Source: Fimbriimonas sp. | GTDB lineage: Bacteria > Armatimonadota > Fimbriimonadia > Fimbriimonadales > Fimbriimonadaceae | Direction: 5' to 3' | Assembly (NCBI GenBank): GCA_031292555.1 | Contig: JARLGV010000030.1 | Coordinates: 1-64,000 of the forward strand | Length of the DNA: 64,000 bases | Shown here: piece after piece, positions 1 to 7,533 of the stretch | Layout of the letters: each line of letters begins with the position of its first letter | How positions within the stretch are numbered: position 1 is the stretch's first letter | Notes under the pieces: model-generated | What the model was told of the DNA's origin: nothing | The model's input: only the letters and a program-made list of their open reading frames with translations | The model's database searches: none | Translations under genes and position numbers: made by a program

Positions 1-680
1 AGCATCCAAGCTACGGCAACGAATCCGGTGAGCCAGTAGAGGGCCTTTTCTTCGAGCAGGGGGCGAAGGCGGTCGAAGTGACGCTGGATCAGGACGCCGA
101 GGACGAATTCCCATAGGAACGGTGCTACGGTGAACCCGACCAGCTTGTTGAGCGGGTGCAGCTGTAGCCCGATCGAGGCAAGGGAGAGCACGACCAACAA
201 CGCGTCGATCGATCGGAGCTTGCGGCCGATCAGGTAGATCGCTGGTAGGACAGCGTAAAACTCTAGCTCGACGGGGATCGTCCAGAGGCTGCCATTCGGC
301 GTCCCCACGCCATACGTGCGGAAAACTCCCGGCGTCCATGGCTGTCCGATCGTAAGTTGACCGACGATCCAAAGCACCGGCGGCTTGATCGAGGCCAAGA
401 CCGCCATCAGCATGATCGAGACGAGCAGGCAGACCCACATCGCCGGAAAGATCCTAAGGGCTCGCCTCAGTGCGTAGTGCTTCAGATCGGGCGATCGCTC
501 CCAACTCGCCGAGATCAGGAACCCTGAGATCACGAAGAAGATCGGGACGCCGGGGAAGAAACCGACCAACTGATTCAGCCACGGCGCCATCGGCATATGG
601 AGATGCGTACTCACGTGATATGCCATCACCTGAACCGCCGCCAGCAGCCGAATCAGGTTGAAGTTGTTGCGGCGATCCAC
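1..680 (-). CDS. Acyltransferase family 3 membrane protein (3' end cut by window)
   Basis: Reading leftward from a GTG at 680, the product begins MDRRNNFNLIRLLAAVQVMA and continues with hydrophobic segments and the FFPGVPIFFVISGFLIS block. This is the N-terminal half of the acyltransferase-3 (OafA/YrhL, Pfam Acyl_transf_3) family. These integral inner-membrane enzymes O-acetylate or succinylate cell-surface sugars. The early His in AYH corresponds to the conserved His of TM1. An in-frame TAA lies five codons upstream of the GTG with no other start in between, so the start is well fixed. The gene runs off the left edge after about 226 codons of an expected 350-400. The substrate cannot be told. 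A second member of the family lies at 19778-20959. Confidence 0.85.
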   Translation of the reverse strand, partial: MDRRNNFNLIRLLAAVQVMAYHVSTHLHMPMAPWLNQLVGFFPGVPIFFVISGFLISASWERSPDLKHYALRRALRIFPAMWVCLLVSIMLMAVLASIKPPVLWIVGQLTIGQPWTPGVFRTYGVGTPNGSLWTIPVELEFYAVLPAIYLIGRKLRSIDALLVVLSLASIGLQLHPLNKLVGFTVAPFLWEFVLGVLIQRHFDRLRPLLEEKALYWLTGFVAVAWM

Positions 681-1055
681 GGTTTGGACAGTTTAGCCGT
701 TAGCCATGTTGGGCTCCCAAGGTAGCGGCACTATTCGTTTCGCACCTCCTGGTTGGGAGGCGACCGGTAGCGCCGAAGGCGCGGATCCATAGCAGCTTTG
801 GGCAAAGCCCAGGGGAACGGGGGCGATCAATCCCCGCCGGGCCAAAGGGCCGCGCCATTCAGGAGTTTAGGCCGATTGCGGGGCGATATCGTTGAGTGTC
901 GATGTCGCAGGAAACGGCCGAGACCTTCGGAAAGACCCCATAGACGCTCTAGAACGATATCGTTCGGTCGAGCTCTACACGACCTCGGGTAGCGGCACGG
1001 AACCGCAACCCGAGGCCATGGTACGCAATCCCTCCAGGATTGGGCTGGTCGGTCA
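681..1055. other. Non-coding spacer with short palindromes
   Basis: No convincing gene. The stretch holds several short inverted repeats, for example GAACGATATCGTTC near 951-964, and GC-rich motifs resembling parts of the hairpin repeat that follows. Short open frames here lack ribosome sites and recognisable protein composition. It is best read as a continuation of the repeat-rich spacer between the acyltransferase and the group II intron. Confidence 0.5.
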
Positions 1056-1314
1056 CCCCAGTCCCATGGTAGCCCTTTGGGCAACCATGGGCTAGCGTAC
1101 AGAATCCCTACGGGATAGCCGGAGCCGGCTTTCGCCCTCGGCCTCTTGTCGTCGCTACCCTAGTCGGTCGCCCCAGTCCCATGGTAGCCCTTTGGGCAAC
1201 CATGGGCTAGCGTACAGAATCCCTACGGGATAGCCGGAGCGGGCTTTCGACCTCGGCCTCTTGTCGTCGCTACCCTAGCCCCAGTCCCGTGGTAGCCCTT
1301 TGGGCAACCATGGG
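1056..1314. repeat. Tandem hairpin repeat, three copies, period about 108-115 bp
   Basis: The unit starts CCCCAGTCCCATGGTAGCCC and contains an imperfect palindrome: CCATGGT and ACCATGG arms flanking a CCC-TTT-GGG core. Copies begin at 1056, 1171 and 1279. The linker between copies is also conserved and holds a second small palindrome (AATCCCTACGGGATA) and a CCTCGGCCTCTTGTCGTCGC block. The third copy has one change (CCCGTGG) and is interrupted at 1314/1315 by the group II intron. The organisation resembles REP/BIME-type extragenic palindromes, but no function can be assigned from the sequence alone. Confidence 0.8.
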
Positions 1315-1379
1315 ATCGGGTAGGCGGGTCGCCCCGCCCCCCACACCACCCTGCATGCGGGTCCGCACAGGGCGGTTCA
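1315..1379 (-). ncRNA. Group II intron domains V and VI
   Basis: Domain V (1379-1344) folds as ACCGCCCTG pairing with CAGGGTGGT (one G-U), a bulge, and a TGCG/CGCA stem with GACC loop. This gives the 34-nt catalytic hairpin with a CGC rather than AGC triad. Domain VI (about 1343-1315) pairs GGGCGGG with CCCGCC and leaves a bulged A seven nucleotides from the 3' terminal GAT, the expected branch-point position. Both fit a splicing-competent intron core. Confidence 0.85.
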
Positions 1380-2744
1380 CAAGGATGCGAGCCGGCGTTT
1401 GTGGTCCAGTAGCGAGGTTAACCCAGCCTTGGTGATTTGTGAGTTATTGATGCAGCGTTCGACGCATCGGTGACCGGCCGCGCGCCAGGCGCTTCGGGTC
1501 CACATGGTCTTGCGTGCCTGCTCCTCAGGGATTCCGGCGCGGATCAGGTGTGTATACCGCCGGTAAGGCGTTTTCCACTGAACCCAAAGCCATTGCCGTA
1601 CCCGACGACGAACCCACCAATCCAGTTTTTCAAGCTGTTCCTTGCCAGTCGCAACGCGTGCGTAGTAGCCCGCCCAGCCCGTCATGTAACGGTTGAGGTC
1701 GTCGATGAAATTCCTCGACGGAATGCGACGCACCCGAGAGCTTCGTTTTCGAATCTCGTCCTTGAAACGCTTTAGCGATTTGTCCGAGATCGTTATGAAA
1801 GCTCCTTTGGCGTATCGACAGATCGTGAATCCCAGAAACTTGCGCTCCGACACTTGGGCGGATGCGCTTTTCAAGCGGTTCACCTTTAGCCGAAGCTTCA
1901 CCTCCAAAAAGTTGGTTGCCGTTTCCAGAACACGGGCCGCCGCACGTTGGGAGCCGACGTAGATGTTGCAGTCGTCCGCGTACCGCACAAAGTGCAGGCC
2001 GCGCCGCTCCAATTCCTTGTCGAAGTCATCCAAGAGAGCATTGGCCAATAGGGGAGATAACGGTCCGCCCTGCGGCGTCCCCTCCTCCGTATCCATAACC
2101 ACTCCGTTGAGCATGACCCCCGAATTTAGAAACCGACGGATCAGCTTCAGCACACGCTTGTCTGAAATCCGCAGCGCCAATCGGGACATGAGAACGTCAT
2201 GGTTCACCCGGTCGAAGAATCGTTCCAGATCCAGGTCCACCACCCAGTCCAACCCGGACGCCACATACTCTCTAGCCTTCTTCACCGCATCATGAGCGGA
2301 TCGGTTTGGCCGGAAGCCATAGCTCGAATCGGAAAACAAGGCTTCGTACCTCGGTTCCAAAACAATGAGCAGCATCTGCTGCACAACCCGGTCCACCACC
2401 GTCGGGACGCCGAGATCGCGCTCGCCGCCGCCAGGTTTTGGGATCGTCACACGTCTCACCGGTCTCGGGATGTAATCCCCGCAGACCAGAACACGACAAA
2501 CCTTCTCGCCGTGAGAGCGCCAGAAGGCGTCCAAATCGCGAACGGTCATCCCGTCCACCCCAGGAGAACCTCCGTTTGCCTTCACGCGCGAGATCGCTTC
2601 GGACACCACATCCGGCCTTACGGCGACGGTCATGAGGTCCTCCTCGGCAGACCCTCCAACTTTGTGAACCTCCGCCGACATCGCCGGATCTTCGAACAGG
2701 TTGCCCTGAGCGAACGGATCTAGGCGGTTTCGAGAGCGACTCAC
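1377..2744 (-). CDS. ltrA: Group II intron reverse transcriptase/maturase
   Basis: A 455-residue protein combining reverse transcriptase and maturase functions for splicing and target-primed mobility of the intron. Visible RT blocks are KANGGSPGVDGMTV (RT0/1), SYGFRPNRSAHDAV, VVDLDLERFFDRVNHD, GTPQGGPLSPLLAN (about residue 224) and the catalytic YADD (about 255-258). The X/maturase region (FIDDLNRYMTGWAGYY) follows. The protein ends shortly after it, with no Cys-rich HNH endonuclease domain. I chose the GTG at 2744 because AAGGAG lies about 11 nt upstream; ATG at 2681 is an alternative. The TGA stop is the first part of domain V. No frameshift is seen, so the element may be active. Confidence 0.92.
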   Translation of the reverse strand: MSRSRNRLDPFAQGNLFEDPAMSAEVHKVGGSAEEDLMTVAVRPDVVSEAISRVKANGGSPGVDGMTVRDLDAFWRSHGEKVCRVLVCGDYIPRPVRRVTIPKPGGGERDLGVPTVVDRVVQQMLLIVLEPRYEALFSDSSYGFRPNRSAHDAVKKAREYVASGLDWVVDLDLERFFDRVNHDVLMSRLALRISDKRVLKLIRRFLNSGVMLNGVVMDTEEGTPQGGPLSPLLANALLDDFDKELERRGLHFVRYADDCNIYVGSQRAAARVLETATNFLEVKLRLKVNRLKSASAQVSERKFLGFTICRYAKGAFITISDKSLKRFKDEIRKRSSRVRRIPSRNFIDDLNRYMTGWAGYYARVATGKEQLEKLDWWVRRRVRQWLWVQWKTPYRRYTHLIRAGIPEEQARKTMWTRSAWRAAGHRCVERCINNSQITKAGLTSLLDHKRRLASL

Positions 2745-3094
2745 CTGGGGATCTTCTCCTTGTGTTCGGCCCTTCCTCCAACTGTGCGAAGTACTATGGC
2801 CTCTGCTGACTTCCCAGGCAAGCCTGGGATCTCCAGGAATAAGCGGGCGTGCTTTCGATGCGCAAACGCTGGATCTACACAAAGCCGGGTGTTCGGAAAA
2901 GAGATTTCAGCGTAATAGGGCGCCTCATCTTCCGCCATGTGCCTCATATCCAGTTTCTGTTCGTCGTCTCGCATCTGTGACTCTGGCTTCCTTCAGACCA
3001 TCCCTTGCGGGAAAGCCCTTGCCTTTGCTACCGGCCCCTTTTCCAAGGCCGTAGGGGACTTGCACCCCCGAGCAACGCCGCGTGTCCTGCGTAC

Positions 3095-3363
3095 CTAATT
3101 GGACTTCCGACTTCGTCGGCGGTTTGCGGAAGCCCCCTCGCCCCGGCCCTCTCCCCCGTCGCTTCGCTGGGGGCGAGGGAGCCCTTCGGCGACCCGCAGG
3201 TGCCAATTCTATTCTGCACCCTATCCGCCTGCCCCGTGTCCCGTGAGATTGTCCCGTGGCCCCATGGGTTCCTCTCGCTGCCACGGAGGCAGCGGCTACG
3301 GGGGCTTCCGCTGTTTCGGTTCTGTCCCCTCCCCGGCCTGTCCCGTGTCCCTTTTCCCGTGAC
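3095..3363. other. Non-coding GC-rich spacer with inverted and direct repeats
   Basis: No gene seen. The spacer carries a long imperfect inverted repeat around 3137-3182 (CTCGCCCC...GGGGGCGAGGGAG) and a series of TCCCGTG/CCCGTG direct repeats between about 3230 and 3361. It separates the intron from the stop codon of the ArsR-B12 regulator. It may hold that gene's terminator, but no hairpin followed by a T-run is visible. Confidence 0.5.
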
Positions 3364-4296
3364 CTACCGGGGCAGTTTGCCCTTTTTCTCGATGACGGGG
3401 GCGATCTCTTCGGCGAAGGTGACGATGTCCGTACAAATGAAGTCGGCTCCCGCGGCCATGAACTCCTGACGATGCCGCCCGGCGCAACAGCCTCCCACTC
3501 CGATGGCGAAGCAATTCTCCTTGCACCTCGTTTCGCCTAGCGAACGAATGAGGCTTAGGCCGCTTTCCAATCCGTCTTCCGCCTTGCAGCTTAGGAGGAC
3601 CATGTTTGGCCGGTGCTGAGCGACTTGGCTTAGGAAGCAAGACTGGGGAACGTTGGCGCCAAGGAAAAGGGTCTTCCATCCGCGAACTCGTAGGTAGTCG
3701 GAGACCATCCGAAGGCCAATGGTGTGCCAGGAATTCGGACCGCAGCCAAGTACGGCAACCTTGTCAGTCTGTTTGGAAGTAGCGAAAACCTGAACGATCC
3801 GCGCCATCATTCGCTCGGTGATCGCGCTTGCCATGTGCTCCTGGGCGGCGTCGATTGTCTGCTCGCCGTACCAGGCGCCCACATTGCGCATAACGGGCAC
3901 GATCAACTTCTGATAGATGTCGACGATGGAGGCGTTCGCAGCGAAGAGCTTGTCAAGGGTTTCGGAGCACGTGGTTTCATCGCCCTGCACTGCGGCGTTG
4001 CCATAGAGAACGACCGCTTCCTCGAATGAGATGTCCGTTGACTTGATTCGTCGTGCCAGAGCCGCCGCGATAACGGTTTCGACTTCTGGGTTCGCGATGG
4101 AGTAATAGACCTCGCGCCCGTTCTTGGTGGCTCTAAGAATGCCCTTGCCTCGCATTCGCGCCAAGTGGCTGGAGACGTTCGGCTGCTTCATTGCCGTGGC
4201 AGCCACGATCTCGCTGACGTTCCGAGGGCCATGCAGCAGCTCCGCCAAAATCTGGCGTCGCGATGTTTCCGCTAGCTCCTCGTAGACGTGTATCAT
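3364..4296 (-). CDS. ArsR-type HTH regulator fused to a cobalamin-binding (CarH-like) domain
   Basis: 310 residues. Residues 1-75 form an ArsR-family winged helix (ILAELLHGPRNVSEIVAA, QPNVSSHLARMRGKGIL, wing around KNGREVYYS). Residues 85-170 look like the helical B12-binding cap, with W142 and E153-H154 (CarH has W-x9-EH; here the spacing is one longer). Residues 178-300 are a Rossmann-like B12-binding domain with H191-T-I-G, the lower-ligand HxxG of CarH/MetH-like proteins. CarH and LitR use a MerR-type DNA-binding head, so the ArsR head is unusual. By analogy it would respond to adenosylcobalamin and possibly light; this is inference. It is divergently transcribed from an acyl-CoA dehydrogenase across 115 bp, the likeliest target. 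Start ATG has AGGAA just upstream. Confidence 0.85.
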   Translation of the reverse strand: MIHVYEELAETSRRQILAELLHGPRNVSEIVAATAMKQPNVSSHLARMRGKGILRATKNGREVYYSIANPEVETVIAAALARRIKSTDISFEEAVVLYGNAAVQGDETTCSETLDKLFAANASIVDIYQKLIVPVMRNVGAWYGEQTIDAAQEHMASAITERMMARIVQVFATSKQTDKVAVLGCGPNSWHTIGLRMVSDYLRVRGWKTLFLGANVPQSCFLSQVAQHRPNMVLLSCKAEDGLESGLSLIRSLGETRCKENCFAIGVGGCCAGRHRQEFMAAGADFICTDIVTFAEEIAPVIEKKGKLPR

Positions 4297-4411
4297 TGGC
4301 GGTTCCTAGAAGTAATACGTTGCATCGATAGAATTCGTCTGAGAGTCGCCAAGTAAACTCACTCCCCTGGTAACGAGGCCAGCAATTCTCAACGTAAGAG
4401 AGGTCGCATTC
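4297..4411. promoter_or_regulatory. Divergent promoter region with TACGTTG/CAACGTA inverted repeat
   Basis: The 115-bp gap between the divergent ArsR-B12 gene and the acyl-CoA dehydrogenase must hold both promoters. The heptamer TACGTTG at 4316-4322 recurs as its exact inverse CAACGTA at 4390-4396, each within about 20 bp of one start codon. They could be operator half-sites for the neighbouring regulator. With only one pair and wide spacing this is a suggestion. Confidence 0.35.
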
Positions 4412-5530
4412 ATGTTCATAGATGTTCACCCCGAAGAGGTCGCCTTCCTCAATCGAGTGAAGGATTTCGTGTCCCAAGAAGTCCTTCCCCATACCCGCGA
4501 ATGGGAACGCAACGCCGCATTCCCCGACGAAATATGGCCCAGGTTGGGCGAATTGGGACTCCTTGGACTCACCCTTTCGAAGAATAAAGGGGGCAGTGGT
4601 TCGTCCTGCCACCTGTACTGCCATGCCATCAAAGAAGTCGCTAAGGGCGATCCCGCGTTGGCCATGAACTTGTCGGCGATCAATGCGCTTTGCGTCGCAC
4701 ACTTCGAGCATTTCTCGAGCGACGAGCAGCGGGAAAGGTACGCCCAAGGAGTCGTCAGCGGCCAGATCAAGATGGCCTGGGCTCTCACCGAGCCGGATGC
4801 CGGATCGGATGCCCGGCGAGTGAAGACGGTTGCCACGCCGATCGAAGGGAAGGCCGGGTTCTATCACCTCAACGGGCAGAAGATGTTCATCACCAACGGC
4901 GGAAAGGCGGACCTTATCGTCGTGGTCGCCCGAACTTCCGAAAAGGAACTGTCTGCTTTTCTAATGGAAACAGACCAGCCCGGCTTCCAGATTGAAAAGC
5001 GGATCACGACCGTTGGGGTCAGCGCGTCCAACACCGTGCAATTCTCCCTGAAAGACGCGATTGGCTGGCATACTCCTTGCACGTTTGAGGAAGCGATCGG
5101 CCTGCTCTATCGCGGGCGGCTTGGCATCGCCGGAATGGCCGTCGGCATCGCCGAAAAGGCGTTTGAACTGACTTGCGACTATTCAAAGCAGCGAGAACAG
5201 TTCAATCGGCGGTTGGCCGATATGCAATCGGTTCAGAACATGATCGCCGACAGCGCGATGGAAATCGAGGCTTCGAACCTCCTCTTGGACAACGGGGCCC
5301 GCCGGTTCGATCTCGGGCTACCGATCATCAAAGAGTCCTCTTTTGCCAAGCTCTACGCAAGTGAAACGGCCAATCGAGTAACGAATCGGGCGATTCAAAT
5401 CCACGGAGGGCGTGGAATGACGCAGGAATTCCTCGTAGAGAAGCTTTGGCGCGATGCAAAGCTTACCGAGATCGGCGAGGGCTGCTCCGAAATCCAGCGG
5501 ATGGTGATCGCGAAACAAGTGCTACGATAA
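4412..5530 (+). CDS. Acyl-CoA dehydrogenase
   Basis: 372 residues, normal length for the FAD-dependent acyl-CoA dehydrogenase family (alpha,beta-desaturation of acyl-CoA, electrons to ETF). Seen are the N-terminal helical domain, the signature WALTEPDAGSDA, the FAD/substrate segment NGQKMFITNGG, the C-terminal QREQFNRRLADMQSVQNMIA and IQIHGGRGM. The EIGEGCSEIQR segment carries the Glu equivalent to the catalytic base of medium-chain enzymes. Chain-length preference cannot be read. It stands alone apart from the divergent ArsR-B12 regulator; no ETF, thiolase or hydratase genes adjoin. The ATG at 4412 gives the canonical N-terminus (MFIDVHPEEVAFLNRVKDFV). Confidence 0.93.
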   Translation: MFIDVHPEEVAFLNRVKDFVSQEVLPHTREWERNAAFPDEIWPRLGELGLLGLTLSKNKGGSGSSCHLYCHAIKEVAKGDPALAMNLSAINALCVAHFEHFSSDEQRERYAQGVVSGQIKMAWALTEPDAGSDARRVKTVATPIEGKAGFYHLNGQKMFITNGGKADLIVVVARTSEKELSAFLMETDQPGFQIEKRITTVGVSASNTVQFSLKDAIGWHTPCTFEEAIGLLYRGRLGIAGMAVGIAEKAFELTCDYSKQREQFNRRLADMQSVQNMIADSAMEIEASNLLLDNGARRFDLGLPIIKESSFAKLYASETANRVTNRAIQIHGGRGMTQEFLVEKLWRDAKLTEIGEGCSEIQRMVIAKQVLR

Positions 5531-5571
5531 TCGGCGCCGCTCGGCGCGTCTACATTGATTGAGGTGACTTC

Positions 5572-6579
5572 TTGACCGTTCTTCCTTCGTTAATCGCACT
5601 TCTGAGCATCGTCAGTCCCCAGGCGGCCGATGCCCCTGTCTCCCTTGGTCGCGTGTTCGCTAAGTACGAGAAGTTGGCTTACGAAGTTCGGTCGAGCCTA
5701 AGCGCCCAGTCCCGAATGCGGGGGCTCGAAACCTGGATTCCTGAAGACTTCGACATGAACTACGATTTCACAACGTTTGTCGAAGATATGAAGGCGGACG
5801 GAATCGCCGTGTTGCACTACCAGCGCCCGGTGGTGCACCAGATCATTGGCGAGACATTCAATTCTCCTCCCAAGGAAAGCGACGAGAAGTTGAACCTGAA
5901 CGTACGCCTCACAGTCTCGCCAATCAACGAGATCCTTGAGGCTAAGGATCTGAACGAAAAGCCTTCGAAGGCGCCGAAGAAGCCGGACGGCGACTTTCTA
6001 CGGAACTTCGGTCAGCCCAGGCAGGAGTCGCTGGCCGGTGTCCTGACCCAGTTCATCTCCGAAGTCTTCAGATTGTCGCTGTTTGCCGGTTCGTTCGATT
6101 CTGCGCTGGATTTTGCTCCAAAGACGCCTTTCACACCGGTCAAGGTCGGAGAGACTTGGAAAAGGACAGTCGGCTACTCCCCCCAGAAACTGCAAGGGAA
6201 AGGGAACAAGCAGGCGGTTCAACGCTTGGATTACACCTACACTTACAAGGGAACTGTCGAAAACAACGGCAAGCAGTTTTATCGCGTTGAGGCTGCGCTG
6301 GATCTCAAGACGGATCTCGCCGACTTCGTGAACCAACTCGTCGAAATGAAACCGGACGACACCGGTCTCAAGAAGGTCCCCCTCACCATGAAGTCGAAGA
6401 TCCTCTTCGACCTAGACATGAAGACTCACCACACGGTCCTCGCTCAGGCAACCACCGAATCCGGATTCGCCATCTTTGTGACTCAATACCCTGACGACGC
6501 GGTTCAGGAAGAGAAGATCAAGGCGCACACAACTATGCGTCTCGTCGGCGACCGTGTCATTCCACCGACCAAGAAATAG
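5572..6579 (+). CDS. Hypothetical secreted protein, 335 aa
   Basis: Not recognised. It begins with TTG preceded by GAGGTG, giving a short hydrophobic leader (LPSLIALLSIVSPQAADA) that looks like a signal peptide. The mature part is hydrophilic, lysine- and threonine-rich, with alternating beta-type segments (FYRVEAALDLKTDL, KSKILFDLDMKTHHTVLAQA). This recalls periplasmic proteins built of antiparallel sheets, in the style of DUF6263-like or lipoprotein-carrier folds, but no motif proves that. It follows the acyl-CoA dehydrogenase by 41 nt in the same direction and may be co-transcribed. It converges on rsfS. Confidence 0.7.
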   Translation: MTVLPSLIALLSIVSPQAADAPVSLGRVFAKYEKLAYEVRSSLSAQSRMRGLETWIPEDFDMNYDFTTFVEDMKADGIAVLHYQRPVVHQIIGETFNSPPKESDEKLNLNVRLTVSPINEILEAKDLNEKPSKAPKKPDGDFLRNFGQPRQESLAGVLTQFISEVFRLSLFAGSFDSALDFAPKTPFTPVKVGETWKRTVGYSPQKLQGKGNKQAVQRLDYTYTYKGTVENNGKQFYRVEAALDLKTDLADFVNQLVEMKPDDTGLKKVPLTMKSKILFDLDMKTHHTVLAQATTESGFAIFVTQYPDDAVQEEKIKAHTTMRLVGDRVIPPTKK

Positions 6580-6598
6580 AAGCACGGACCCCGGCCGG

Positions 6599-6943
6599 CT
6601 ATCGAGTCAGATTCGGGTCGTTGGCGGCGTTTTTCCAGAGGGTTTCTAGATCGTAGAACTGGCGTTGCTCCTCTTTCATCACGTGGAAGATGACGTCGCC
6701 ATAGTCTTGGAGGACCCAACCGCTGCGTTCGCCTTCGATCCGAAGCGGCTTGACTTTGACGAGGGCGAGCTTTTCTGCGACTCTTTCAGCGATCGAATCG
6801 ATATGACGGTCGCTCGTGCCGCTGCACACGATGAAGTACTCAGCGACCGATGTCTTTTGACGGACATCGAGCGTTTCGATCTGCTCGGCCTTCATATCGT
6901 CGGCGGCTTCGGTGATTTTGGAGACTTTTTCTTCTGCTGTCAT
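6599..6943 (-). CDS. rsfS: Ribosomal silencing factor RsfS
   Basis: 114 residues of the RsfS/YbeB/Iojap family, which binds ribosomal protein L14 (uL14) and blocks subunit joining when nutrients are scarce. The family blocks are clear: IETLDVRQKTSVAEYFIVCS, GTSDRHIDSIAE and the C-terminal GWVLQDYGDVIFHVMKEEQR followed by YDLETLW. It is the last gene of the obgE-nadD-rsfS operon; its ATG overlaps the nadD stop by four bases, implying translational coupling. Confidence 0.96.
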   Translation of the reverse strand: MTAEEKVSKITEAADDMKAEQIETLDVRQKTSVAEYFIVCSGTSDRHIDSIAERVAEKLALVKVKPLRIEGERSGWVLQDYGDVIFHVMKEEQRQFYDLETLWKNAANDPNLTR

Positions 6944-7533
6944 GCGTTCTGGTAAAGCCTGTTGGCTTGGATATATTGTAGGACTTCGGCGCTCATCCAG
7001 GGGCTGACGTTTTGCCCGCGGTGCATCCGATCGCGAATGTCGGTCGAGGAGATTTCCATTGGTGGCATCTCCAAAATGTCGACCTTACCTCTGAACTCCT
7101 CAGGCAAACGGGCGAGCACGTCGTGCACGATATGGGGAGGTCGGACCGCCACGGCAATGCGGCAGAGCTTCATGAGCCGGCTTGGACTCTTCCAGCCCCC
7201 AATACCGCGAAGCGCGTCGACACCCATCAGAAACCAATATTCCGCCGGCCGAACCATCTGCAGTTCGGCCAAAGTGTCCACCGCATAGCTGGGTCCGCCA
7301 CGAGTGATTTCCATATCGCTGTAACTCATGCCTGGCTGAGTCTGGATTAGTCGATCGATCATGCCCAGACGATGCTTTGCCGGTGCTTGGATCTTTCCTG
7401 ACTTCATCGGGTTCCGATTTGCTGGGAGAAAGATCACTTCATCCAGTTGAAGTTCACGCATCGCAAACTGGGCAAGGGATAGATGCCCGTTATGGGGTGG
7501 ATCAAAAGTGCCGCCAAGAATTCCTATCTTCAT
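6940..7533 (-). CDS. nadD: Nicotinate-nucleotide adenylyltransferase
   Basis: 197 residues. It transfers AMP from ATP to nicotinate mononucleotide in NAD synthesis, in the cytoplasm. The nucleotidyltransferase motif GGTFDPPHNGHL is at the N-terminus and the ISSTDIRDRM motif (ISSTxIR family signature) lies near the C-terminus. Length is normal. It overlaps obgE upstream and rsfS downstream by four bases each, giving a tightly coupled operon found in the same order in many bacteria. Confidence 0.96.
   Translation of the reverse strand: MKIGILGGTFDPPHNGHLSLAQFAMRELQLDEVIFLPANRNPMKSGKIQAPAKHRLGMIDRLIQTQPGMSYSDMEITRGGPSYAVDTLAELQMVRPAEYWFLMGVDALRGIGGWKSPSRLMKLCRIAVAVRPPHIVHDVLARLPEEFRGKVDILEMPPMEISSTDIRDRMHRGQNVSPWMSAEVLQYIQANRLYQNA

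Larger units (their letters stand above)
1315..3094 (-). mobile_element. Group II intron with intact maturase
   Basis: A retroelement of about 1780 nt on the minus strand. The 5' boundary is placed at 3094, where the sequence reads GTACGC; this differs by one base from the usual GUGYG. It is followed by the domain I segment GGGGGTGCAAGTCCCC (about 3070-3050). The 3' end is placed at 1315 with the terminal ACCCGAT. Domains V and VI are clear (see the separate entry). The maturase sits in the domain IV position. The flanks (plus strand CCATGGG before, CTAATT after) put the insertion point directly beside the hairpin of a tandem repeat. In intron orientation, a small hairpin CCGAC-GAA-GTCGG ends 12 nt before the 5' junction. 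A CGC catalytic triad, an endonuclease-less maturase and hairpin-adjacent insertion together suggest class IIC; that class call is inference. Confidence 0.85.

Noticed and set aside
892-1095. Short open frames across the repeat region
   Set aside because: They run through palindromic repeats, have no ribosome site and no protein-like pattern.
1056-1314. CRISPR array
   Set aside because: Only three units with conserved linkers and long period, so there are no unique spacers; no cas genes are present.
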